From Theobroma cacao (lineage: Eukaryota > Streptophyta > Magnoliopsida > Malvales > Malvaceae), in assembly GCF_000208745.1 (NCBI RefSeq), contig NC_030858.1, positions 38,356,825 to 38,420,824 of the forward strand: DNA of 64,000 bases. The letters are read 5' to 3'. The stretch's first letter is position 1. Each line of letters starts with the position of its first letter. The translations under genes and the position numbers were made by a program. The notes beneath the pieces are model-generated. The model was given only the letters and a program-made list of their open reading frames with translations, made no database searches and was not told where the DNA came from. Below, piece by piece: positions 49,699-62,029 of this stretch.

Positions 49699-50540
49699 AG
49701 TCCTTGGGACTTTTTCATTTTACAAACGCCCACCACAAAAAACAATGGCATATACACTGGCTGTCATCCACTAAACATCAGACACTGTTGCCTCTCATGC
49801 CCTGTAAAACTCATCAATGCCATTAGCATACATCATTTCCAATTTTCTACCTTTAATAGCAGTAGTAGCTAAAATCTACATGGATGTATGCACAGGTACA
49901 TATTGGCATATCAACATGGTTCTATTTTCACAATATCAAACAATGTCGATATTTTACATATTTAAGACTCAAATCTCTATAGCAGCTTCCAAGATTGTAT
50001 GACCAATACAGCTGCAGAATTCTATATTTCCCAAAAATTGTCCAAACAAAATTTCCCATTGGACTTTACTACCTATGCCAAACCAAATCCAAGTGAACAT
50101 TACTTCACTATGTACACCTTCAATGGAAGCCAACAACATGGAAGTAAACGAACCGAATGTACAAGAACAAGATACAGTTTCGAGTATCATGCTAACATTG
50201 AAATTTGGAAACAACCGAGGCAACAAGAGAAAGAAGTAATGGGGAAAAAAGGGTCTCCCTAAAGGTTTAGATGTTAGCATCTACTGCTAATGCTTTCTGT
50301 CTTCTATTCTTCACATTTTCTGTTCTGATTATCCTTCAGAGGGACAGAGGTGGAAAATCATGTTCATTTTTCAGATGGTATGACAGCCCTGCATCACTAG
50401 AAACCCAAACCGCAAAGATTTAGAGGACAACCTTCAAGAAATTTGGAGAAGAAAAGAGGGAAAGAGAAAAAACACTGAATCATCACCATATTGGAACATA
50501 TATTCTTTGATGTAGCAACATTTTCTAATAGAAAATTCTA
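49699..50540. other. Intergenic region
   Basis: 3' flank of the nucleotidyltransferase gene. AT-rich, with only short frames and no recognised elements. Confidence 0.4.
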
Positions 50541-53500
50541 TTACCTTTCTTGATTACTTTCAAGAACAGGCTTAGCACTTTGTGCTGCTGGTATCATAAC
50601 ACTTGGTGTGGAGCCACAAGTGCAAGGATCTGGCAATGCATTGTCTTCTGGCATGTTTGTGCTCTGTAATTCAAGGCTAGAAGACTCGGATTCAAATCTC
50701 TCAGGTGGGCAATTTAAACCACTGGCAGCACATAAACCCCAAACGGATGGGTAAGGTGGATGAGTATTGGGTGGTCCAAACTTCACCGGGCCCAGAGCTG
50801 GGTACTCCTTTGGTGAGAGTTCATGGCTACCTTCTTGAGACAAAGCCATCTCTTGTTGAACAGTAGCAGAGCCTTTATTATTAGTATATCTCTGAAGCTG
50901 ACTGTAGGCTCTTGAAGCCTGAAAGATTCCTCTCCCAGATGAGTGCCTCTCCCGATTAGAACGATACTTCTGCAAAATTTTAAGCATTTGGAATCAGGTA
51001 TAGCTGCTAAATGCAAAAATTAAACAAAGGTAGATGAAAACAGTTCTCAAATAAACATACAATGCTGGGAATATATGTTCCTGTTCCTCGTTTCTTCTTA
51101 TCCTCTGAATCCAAAGCAGTATGAACTGCAACAGGAGGCTTCGAAAAACAAAATTGTGATCCCAAAATCCCATTTGAGTCCCTCTGAGAATAAAGATCCT
51201 GTTTTAAGGGTATGGATTGTTCGATAGTTTCCCAATGATTTTCATTCTGTAAATGGGGGGACACAGGACTAGATACAGAAAATAAATGGCAATATTGACC
51301 ATATAACAAACTCCAAAACTGGCCATCATAATCCCCAGTAAGGTCCAACAATGATTTTAAAGATTCAGAATCCCCAAAAATGCCAGCTAACTCTCTTTTA
51401 CAAACTACATTGCTGGCAGCTAAAGTGTCATTCTTAGAATAAGGCTTTAGAGCAAAACTCATGTCATCAGCAGCAATAGAATCTGTCAACGTACTTTTAA
51501 AAGAGTTACCAATTTCAACCATTCCCATTTGTCTACAAGTGCGAGGTTTCACTGAAAGTGAAGCACCAAGGTTGCTACTAGGAGGAAAAGAATCAGATGA
51601 ATCATTCTCACTTTTCATTGCCAGTAATCCAGACAGTACAAACTCCTTAGCATCCCCAGGGTGACAATGTCCTGAAACAGCATTTCTGTTGACATTGCTT
51701 TTTTTTTCTGGCACTACCTGTGAGGTTAAAACATCGAATGGGCATCCCAACTTGTATCTGGATCCAGAAGCAGCTATAGATCCTGACATCCTATTGTTAC
51801 TAGAGCCAACATTGATTGATTTTGCAAACAAATAGTTCCCTGAGCACATACTAGCACATGGTGATGGCATTACATGGTCATAACCTCGAGCATCAGAAGT
51901 CGATGGAAGATTTTGCATGCCAGTCAAATGATTGCTTCCATGCCTTTCCAAAGTGTTTGCAAAAAACTTAACAAGCTCATCCGGTATTCTTTCTCTTGGT
52001 AAAATAAGGATCTGCTCAAGCTTGTGAGCCCCATATTTGAAAGCACTACGAATTCTATAGTAGTTACCTGCAACAAACTCAAGATTCTGATCACAAGTGC
52101 ATGAGGAACAGCAAAAAGCATATGCCTATCCATAATTTTAAGGCTTTAATAGAAGCCTATTTCACTACAAAGAAACAGCCAAATACCTCTGTTAACACTG
52201 CGCCCAAGGTTGTTGTTTTCTTTTAGTGGATCAATTATATTAAGATGCTTCAGAGGAAATAACCGCGAGTTTGTCTCAACCCCCTTTGATGGAACAGAAA
52301 ACATGTTGATGCACTTTCTCAGAAATTCTTCGCTCAAAAGTGGATTATTCCCCACATTTTCGGGAACCTCAGCTGCAAAGAGAGGCAGATAAATGAATCA
52401 GTCGAGCAGCTACCAAGCTGTCCACCTCATAAAGACAGAGGAGTAATTCTTACCCACTATATCAGGCAGGGAAGATTTGCAAACTGGTCCATTTAAGCTG
52501 ATACAATAATTCTCCCAATCAAATTTGCTGAAGTAATCCAAAAATCTGTAGAGAACCTGTGTAAGATGCAATAACATTCAGTGGTTTAAAATTAATGGTG
52601 CATTATATGCACAAATCAATATTAATTCCTAAACGATACTTACTGCTATAGGGCCATTTAAAGAAGAGTGAAATAGATGAAATATATATAGGACCAGTGT
52701 TTCTAAAGCATATGTAGAAATCAAGCCATGATGGGCACCAAGTATACGACTTTCATAATAACACCAAGCTTTTATGAGGATAATGCTGCGCTTAAAGAGA
52801 TGATCTTTACCAACAAGACGATCAATCTGCAAAATAAGTTATATGAGAAATACATACATATTCAAAATGTTTTACTCAGAACATAAATGATTTCTATAAG
52901 GAATCTAAAATGACTGAAAAACCATGTATGATCATGAATGTGCAAAACCGGCATGCCAAACCTGTTCAAGAAAACACAGTGTACAAAGCCCTCCCAACTG
53001 ATTGAAGGAAATATCTACAACAATATCTTGCACAAGGCACTTCACAAGCTTAACCTGAAACCAGCAATTCAAGGAAAATATATGAAGAAATTTGCTTTCA
53101 TCAGAAAAGGAAAACAAACGCATGCAACTACCATCCGACTTCTCAATTTAGAGAAAGATACACCATGAGAATATTGCACTCTAATTGAAATACTACAGTT
53201 GACAATTGCTCTAGCAAATGCTCATTTGAGCGGTATGTACAGCTTCTACTAAATGGTTACGAAGTAAAAATCAATTCAAAATTGCTACACAAAAAAAAAA
53301 AGGCATGTAAGAAAACAAAATTGCCTGGACACAAATTCTTAAAAGTGAATGCACATATCATATAGACTTTGCTTAAGTTCAATACCACAGGTTGATTCAT
53401 TCCTCTACAGAAGTCCAAAAGAAGTTAACTGGATCAGACTAGACTTGCAAAATTAAGGCTTGAAGGTGGTATAAACCTCAGCATCAATGCAATGAACATC

Positions 53501-54141
53501 CTTAACTCTGTAGGGAGCTTTTTGATTGTGCTCTTCGCCCCTGAGAATAGCATGAACATCAGACACCAAAGTATCCTCAATAGCTGGACTGCTGAGCGTG
53601 GTTAAGTCAATATCTCCATCCGGTAAGTATGTCTTGAGCGGAACTGAGCCATATGGGAAGACCTGCAAAATTGAGAATTAAGAAGACGACTCAAGTGTTC
53701 CACAAAAGAAGTGCGAAAAACCAACATTATATGAAACCTCAAGAAGTTACGAAGGAATATATATAGCACAACCACCTTGCCTTACATAAAACCCAGAAAT
53801 GTAATAATTCCACAAAAGAAAAGAAAAGAACAGAACAACCTATATACATAATATATGTAGGAGTGAAGAAAGACCTGGTACCCAAGACCATCTTGAATAA
53901 GTCGTTGAACGTACTCGACAATCTCTTTCCGCTTTCTGTCAGCGTCCAAAGTTGGTTGTACACTCCAAACTATACGACGAGCGGTTTCCTCTGCGCTGTC
54001 CCAACTATCTCTCGCAATCGAACAGGGCTGACCAGGATTCGACAACGACAAGGAAAACGGAGGCGAAGGGAAGGGTGAGGGGCATAGGCGATCCTCCCTT
54101 GAAATGTCACCGTTGGGATAACAAACGCGAAGATCACCCAT
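50541..54141 (-). CDS. Nucleotidyltransferase of the PAP/TUTase fold (PAP/OAS1 substrate-binding family)
   Basis: Eight exons, 54141-53875, 53662-53477, 53054-52962, 52826-52644, 52556-52454, 52372-52187, 52067-51061 and 50969-50541, join in frame to 817 residues. The nucleotidyltransferase core is about 50-250. VFPYGSVPLKTYLPDGDIDL (90-109) carries the GS motif and the two catalytic Asp (106, 108). A third carboxylate is likely in QDIVVDISFNQ (Asp165). The substrate-binding region follows (IILIKAWCYYES ... GLISTYALETLVLYIFH), extending to about 385 (YYRIRSAFKYGAHKLEQIL). The remaining 430 residues are Ser-rich, look disordered and hold no domain I know. Such enzymes add non-templated nucleotides to RNA 3' ends, but this plant subfamily (I recall At3g51620 and At3g56320) has no firmly assigned substrate. 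The ATG at 54141 is the only one in frame near the start. Confidence 0.9.
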
Positions 54142-55603
54142 TCTTTTCTTGATTAACCAAAGTGTTGGACAACAAGACAACGGCAATGGATGCAAGAAAC
54201 AACACCGTTAAGGAACTGGAGAATTAGCGGTGTCAAAAGATCATTTCTTTATTGTGTTGTGATGACTGGTGGAAGAAGGCGAGAGAGAGAGGGAGAAGCA
54301 GAATAAAGAAAGAAAGTGAATGGATGGGTAGGGGCACGTGAAGGGGAAATTTTGCTGTTACTTGTTAGCGCTTGCGCTTGGCTTGATGATGGAAACAGAA
54401 ACGGCAGAGTAATGGGGTTTTTCTGTTTTCGAACAGATAAAGAGAAAAATGATGAAGATCAAAATCATAACCAATATGAACTGGCTTAGTATCTTTATTG
54501 ACCCCCTACCCTGCCCTGTCCTGCCCGGACAAAAATCAATCTAAAAAAGCCAAACCAACTTCTCTCTCTGCGTCTTGTCTTGCGTTTTCCTTCGTCTTCG
54601 TGTTCCTCTCTCCCCAACTCACAAGTCACAAACACGTAGCCAAGGCCCTGGAGCAACGCCACGCCACGCCACGCCACGCGACTCAAAGCCAGCGAGACAC
54701 AACAGGACAATTTTTAATTAACCCAAGAAAAGCTGGCCGAATGGGCCACGCTAAACTATTGCAGAAAATACCTGAGCAGAGGTTGGGGCATTGCTAAAAT
54801 TGCTACGGCCTACAGCCCTTGGTTGCCTGTATAAGACACTGATGATGACGTCTCTACTCTCAACTAGCGGTCCTAGTTTTAGTATTTTTCTTTATATGCA
54901 CGTCGTCGTCTCCCTTGCTTTCTCTTTTCTTCTTTCATCGTTTCGGCGTATGCCAATTGATTATTATCATCATTTATTGATGGTGTTCAACTGCTGGCAG
55001 TTGACAGATGCTGTGGGAGGCAATTTATTTTCTTCTTATTCGAGTAATAATTTAAACAATAAGCCTTCTGGTACTTGCTGCAAATAGATCAGACGAGTCA
55101 GCCAATGGCGGTGGAGGGGAAATTGTTTACATTAGTCCCATTTTTCCTTGCATGAGAAGTGGTGGAAAGAATACACGGTTTTTCTATGAATCGGTGGGTC
55201 ATTCATCCCAAGAACCCAAGGCACCCAAGGCTTTGGCATCGATTCACGAAATCGTAATGATGGTTCAGAGCTGCTGTGGCCACCACCAGAACACCTAATC
55301 ATCTTTTCTGAGCCAGCACATCAGCCGAGGGGTATTTAAACAGAAAGTAAAAGAATCATGGAAATGCATACTAGAAAATAACAGATTTACTGCATAAACT
55401 CAATGAGGTTCATCAGGTTTTCAGACTATGCTATCAACGTTTCCAGTTTGTTGATGCATATGACAGCACTAATCCACATAATTCTAAAGTTAAAAGGTCA
55501 TATAGAGTTCAGAGAATATTTGATAAACTGCAAAATGGGGGATGTGAACAGCAATCGCCCCCAGATTGATGCCTCTACACTCATGCCAGGATATGGCGGG
55601 TCT
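54142..55603. other. Intergenic region
   Basis: Promoter side of the nucleotidyltransferase gene and 3' flank of the S26 gene. Contains a short ACGCC tandem repeat near 54.66 kb. No gene is supported. Confidence 0.4.
54656..54679. repeat. (ACGCC)n short tandem repeat
   Basis: About four and a half copies of ACGCC in an otherwise ordinary intergenic stretch. Confidence 0.8.
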
Positions 55604-57316
<1,713 letters not shown>

Positions 57317-57386
57317 CTTGAAAGTTGAAGTGAGACCCCTAGGGCCCGGATTCGATGAATCTGACCGTGGCGCCTCCCTGCCTCTC

Positions 57387-57397
57387 CTAGGGTTTTT
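57387..57397 (-). promoter_or_regulatory. Telo-box-like motif in the RPS26 leader
   Basis: The minus strand reads AAAAACCCTAG about 70 bases upstream of the ATG. AAACCCTA motifs near the transcription start are typical of plant ribosomal-protein and translation genes. Confidence 0.6.
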
Positions 57398-57432
57398 GCC
57401 GCGGGTTGACTAAGATTGAAACAGTCCATGGT

Positions 57433-57440
57433 TATTTATA
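57433..57440 (-). promoter_or_regulatory. TATA box of RPS26
   Basis: The minus strand reads TATAAATA. With normal spacing this places transcription initiation near 57400, just before the telo-box-like motif. Confidence 0.55.
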
Positions 57441-57456
57441 GAGTCCGTTCTCTTCC

Positions 57457-57466
57457 GTTTAGGGTT
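57457..57466 (-). promoter_or_regulatory. Second telo-box-like motif upstream of RPS26
   Basis: The minus strand reads AACCCTAAAC, just upstream of the TATA box. It is a second copy of the motif class that co-regulates plant ribosomal protein genes. Confidence 0.5.
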
Positions 57467-58621
57467 ACTCCCGGTTTCGGGCTTTACCCGGGTCCGTTCC
57501 CCTATTTATTGCCGATAGATATTTAATTTTCGGATATTCGTATCTGATGTAACCCGACTATATAAGGTTTGGATATCCATTTGGACACAGAATTTGTTCT
57601 TCTTTTTGAATTCGGGTAAGGTATGAGTATCTGGATATTGTATCTTATTTTAATATCTTTAATTATAAATAATTTGTACATTTACTAATAATTATTGATT
57701 TTATTAAATTAATTTATTCTTACTTTTTAATAAAAGAAAATCTAAGTTTAAATTTAAGACCTTTATCTAACCTACCATTATTCACTAGTACGGTTGAGCT
57801 CATTTTAAGTAATTAATTATGATGAATCTTTTTTATATAAGTTTTGTTAACAAATGACTTTAATTAAAAATATCATATTAAGTAATACCTTTATTCTTGA
57901 AATTCAATGTACTGAGAATCATACATACATACACATATAAATAAATGATCAACTACAGCATTTAATTTTAATGCATGAATATTATTATTGCTATGATTTT
58001 ATTTCACCTCTAATATTCATTATTAATTCCAGGTGTTATTTTTCATTGTTAATTCCATCTGTGATTTTGTCTGCATAAATAGATAGGATGATTATGCAGC
58101 AGCCTGAGGTAGCAGAAAAGCCTCCAGAGTAGACAAGCAAGATGGGGAAGCTGGTGTCTGCAATTGTTACGCTGTTGCTCCCTGGAGCAGGGAACCAGGC
58201 CGCTATGGGGCCGGGCGGGCGGAAGCGGACGAAGCATAATGCCAATGAACCTGCGCGTTCAGAATGGTATGGGGGGTGGGATGTCGATCTGGGGACAGTG
58301 ACATAGGTAACACATGACCTTGCAAATGCTCAGTAATATTCAATGGTCATTAAACAACAGCTGGTTGGGCAACCATGAAATGGTAGGGGAGGGGAGCAAG
58401 ATTAATCCCCTGTTCCATCGCAGTTAAGCAGTCAAACATATCAAAGAGAGAGGAAAAGGAAAAGGGAAAGAAAAGCTTCGAGTCTGCAAAATTTTGGGAC
58501 CGAGATGTATCATCAAGAGAGAGTGATTTAATTTAAAAACTTTGGATTCTTCTTCTAACCCAGACTATTATTATTTTTACACTGAACTGGACAATCTCTG
58601 CAACCAGTATTGGTAGCATCA
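57467..58621. other. Intergenic region, partly very AT-rich
   Basis: Distal RPS26 promoter and DNA downstream of the MnSOD gene. 57.5-58.05 kb is very AT-rich. A short GC-richer island at 58.13-58.28 kb gives frames on the minus strand but no recognisable family. Confidence 0.4.
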
Positions 58622-58628
58622 TACTTAC

Positions 58629-58731
58629 TCAAGGAACAACACCCTCTTATGTACATTCCATGCACTAGCATACTCCTCGTTCATTGCCATCCACATGTTT
58701 TCCAGATAGTCAGCTTCCGCACTTTTATTCC
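58629..58731 (-). pseudogene. Decayed duplicate of the MnSOD last exon
   Basis: On the minus strand this aligns with the intact last exon at 59069-58977. The copy encodes ADYLENMWMAMNEEYAS where the intact exon encodes [17 protein letters not shown], and both are followed by a shared stretch (plus strand cttactcaagg) past the stop. The acceptor has changed from CAG to CGG, so it cannot be spliced normally. The frame is still open to a TAA. It lies about 240 bases downstream of the intact exon and looks like an exon-sized tandem duplication that has lost function. Confidence 0.75.
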
Positions 58732-58976
58732 GCAAACAGGAGCAAAATTCAGTTGTTAAGTACATGACTAATCACTATTAGAATCAAAGAGAACAATTTA
58801 TTAAAACTTTTTTTAGGAGCGTCATTGCAGCTTCATAATCTAATTCTGAATGCATGCACAATCATTGATTCATTTCATTTATAAATTTGGGTTATGATTT
58901 CGTTTTGGCACACAAAAAATGGACAGAGAACGTATCCGACAACCTAAAACTTACTCAAGGAACCAAGTGTGATGCC

Positions 58977-61321
58977 TCAGGAACACTCTTTGTCGTACAT
59001 CTCACTCGCATACTCCCAGTTAATGACCTTCCATATGTTTGCCAGATAGTTTGCTCTCACATTTTTATACTGCATCAAGGGCATATAGTTCAACGGTTAA
59101 GTATAGATAAATTAAAGAACCATTGAGACGATTTTAACAATTTACAGGGGGATTTAATTCTTGGCAGCTGACAGAAGTTTCACATTAAATTTTAGTTCCA
59201 GAAAATTCCCTGGATTTCATCTGATAAGGCACTTTAAAAAGAAAAACTGTACGTGTAGCACAATGGATCAACCAACCAGATTCTTGGCTGTCAGGACTCA
59301 GGAGTCATATATAAGCAGATGCAGATCAAATGTGAAGGATAGGAAGATGCACCTGTAAGTAGTATGCATGCTCCCAGACGTCAACCCCCAACAAAGGAAC
59401 TAAAGCTGGATCCTTTGGTCACGAGTGGATCCTGCAAAAAGTTCCATATTCAAGGCCCCTTGTATATGTTGCAGCTGCACATCAATTAACATACAACAAC
59501 TGGAAGGTAGAGATCAATATTTGAGAATATTTTGCAAGTAGCAGAATTGAGTCGCAAATTGTACCTGTTTTGCGGTGGTTTCAATGGAAAGCTTCTTGAG
59601 TTCATTTTCTTTATCAAGAGCAAGCCACTGTGATTGAATCCAAGGTAGACGTAGTTGTCAACGCTCCAAAGCAAAGGTTAACTCAATAAAACTTGGAAAG
59701 AAGTAAGAAGAAGAAGTAAAGAATTTAAAACTGACCACCCAGCCAGAGCCTTGCAAAGCAGCACCTTCCTTATTGATTTTGTCAATCAACCGTTCCAGAG
59801 AACCAAACTGCGTGTGAATAACCTTCCCGAGCGCCCCTGCCAGAGGCTCACCACCTGCTTTCTGCCATAGTTTTATGTGTTTTTGGTTTTGCTTCAGGAA
59901 GAACATAAACGTATATAATGACTGAATGAATAAATGGATTAGAATTAGACTCACGGTGACAGGGGCAAGAGTCTTCCAGAAAATCGAGTGATTTATATGA
60001 CATTCAAGAAAATGAGAGAGAAGACTTAAGGGTGTTTCAAGTGCGGAAGCACCCAAGGGTGTTTCAAGTGCAGAAATGCCCAAGAGTATTCCAAGCGCAG
60101 AATCACAGAAGGTGTTACAAGCACCGAAGCAGGTGTTCCAAATATGGAAGTGCTCAAGGGTGTTCCAAATGTGATAGCGCTCAGAAGTGTTCCAAGAAGA
60201 GAAGCGCCCAAGGTGTTCCAAACACAAAAGCGCCCAAGGTGTTCCAAGCATGGAAGCTCTCAAAGGTGTTCCCAGCTTGGAAGTGCTCAAGGGTGTTCCC
60301 AGCGTAAGAGCTCACAAGAGTATTCCAATGCGAAAATACTCAAGAACAAGCAAGACACTGTTGTTTGTACGGAAAAGTGAAAAAAACTCAAAATTAGTGA
60401 CAGAGTTCATGAGTTATCTTCACATTTTGAATGTTTTAGAGAGTTTTACTTGATGGTTCAGATACAGAATTAGTTAAGAGGACTTTCTTTTAACCTTTCT
60501 TTCTTAAGAATACACGTGATGTATCATTATTCTTTTATCTAAAACTTATGCCAACTTCTCAACTAAATTATTATTTTTTTAATATCTCATAAACTGTTTT
60601 TAACTACTCTTCCATGACAAACATATTCTCCTATGATTAAACGTGTTCTCCCAACTACTTTTATGAAGGTGCTCCTGATTAGTATAAATATGAGAATCTT
60701 AGAAGTTGAAAAACAATCAGAAATCATTAGAAACTCAACAGAGATTATATTAAAAGCTCTCTCGAGGCTCCTCAAACATTCTTTCTATTCAGCCTTTCCC
60801 ATTCGTTGTAATCCACGCCTTGCTCCAATTTTTCTTATTTTTCACCACTTACCACCAAAGCGCTTACACTTTAAGGATTGTTTCAGTCTTATTCTCTGCC
60901 AACCTCTAACGCATTTCGATTCACTCGTTATAATATGTCTTCTCTTCCTACTAAAAGAACCCACTACACATGCACATACAGAAAAAGGGATAGAAGAGAA
61001 AAAGGCACCTCCGCCATTGAATTTGATGGAACTTTGGAGCTTAACAACGGTGGTAGAGTCGGCCTTGGACATGGCATGGCGGAGCTGCTCCTGAGCTCTG
61101 TTGAAGTTGGTGATGTACGTCTGGTGGTGCTTTTGGTGATGAAGCTCCATTATCTCTGTGCTGAAGACTGGCTCCAGTTCGTGATAGTCATAGGGGAGGT
61201 CAGGGAGCGTTAACGTCTCAAGTTGGCGGACATGCAAATGCATATGGTTTAACTTTACAACTCCTGCTCCTGACCTTTGAATATTTCTGGTCAGTACTTG
61301 GGTCGCAACTCTTACAGCCAT
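58977..61321 (-). pseudogene. MSD2: Manganese superoxide dismutase, probably a pseudogene
   Basis: Six exon-like blocks: 61321-61009, 60001-59955, 59861-59736, 59627-59565, 59431-59353 and 59069-58977. Together they would encode about 239 residues of Mn-SOD, which converts superoxide to hydrogen peroxide. Metal-ligand regions are visible: [20 protein letters not shown] and [12 protein letters not shown]. The N-terminal 35 residues are basic with no acidic residue, like a mitochondrial presequence. Two lesions are clear. The acceptor before the second block reads AT instead of AG (60003-60002). The fifth block is 79 bases where 78 are needed, so one extra base breaks the frame near 59405. Two additional residues (EN) sit in LDKENELKKL. 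Gene order suggests the Arabidopsis MSD2 (At3g56350) relative. An assembly or sequencing error could explain the extra base but less easily the lost acceptor. Confidence 0.8.
60028..60341. repeat. 27-bp minisatellite in MnSOD intron 1
   Basis: About twelve degenerate tandem units of 22-27 bp, with a consensus near aagggtgttccaag plus a variable half. It begins 26 bases upstream of the damaged acceptor of the second MnSOD block. Because 27 is divisible by three, several frames on both strands stay open across it and mimic coding sequence. Confidence 0.9.
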
Positions 61322-62029
61322 CTATGACGATGTAATAATATCTTCAATCTCAAAATACTATTTTGCGCTTGTTTTCAGTCCATATATAAATAGAGTCCTT
61401 CCAAAGGACTCGGCTGGCTCGCTGGATAGATTAGGATGCACCGATCACCGAGACCGAATGCACCGTTGTCTTCTGTTTTTGTTATTCTAAAGTACCGAAA
61501 TGCAATCCAGACGTCATATTCGTAATATGGGTACTTGCCCTGAATTTATTACTAGTAGTTGCCTAATTCACTGAGCCCACAAATAAAAATAGTAACTCAT
61601 TTCCCCTTTGGATACTTCAAAAGCAGGGACGCCTTAATGAAAGGAAGGTACATTCTGAATATCAATAAAATACGCCTTAATTGCTTCAAAAATATAGAAT
61701 ATTTTTAACCAGAAACAACTGCTAGGAAAAATTGTTCGGTGTCTAGGACCATTATACATGTAACAAATCAAATTCTGGTATGCAATTCCATTCCCCACGC
61801 CTGAATCCTAAATTCCTGATTCCACTACCAATAACCAAAACTGGTATATCATTAGGCATTTCCTTCCACTTTCCAAGCTAATATTCTATATAAGTTTTCA
61901 TCTCCAAATTACCCCATCCGTTGCTGCACAACACTTAGCCCACCCTTACCAGCAACATCTTCATCGCCGGAACAGTTTTCATTACTACGTTTTCCATCTA
62001 GGACCAATGACTTTAACATTACCATCATT
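61322..62029. other. Intergenic region
   Basis: 5' flank of the MnSOD gene and 3' flank of the transporter gene. A TATA-like TATTTATATATG lies on the minus strand near 61.38-61.39 kb and could serve the MnSOD gene. Nothing else was recognised. Confidence 0.45.

Noticed and set aside
58036..58245. Small minus-strand frames in a GC-richer island
   Set aside because: Two frames overlap, neither resembles a known protein, and no splice partners were found.
60026..60380. Several overlapping frames with repeating Val-Phe-Gln or Leu-Gly-Thr-Pro units
   Set aside because: They are translations of the 27-bp minisatellite, which stays open in several frames because its period is a multiple of three.
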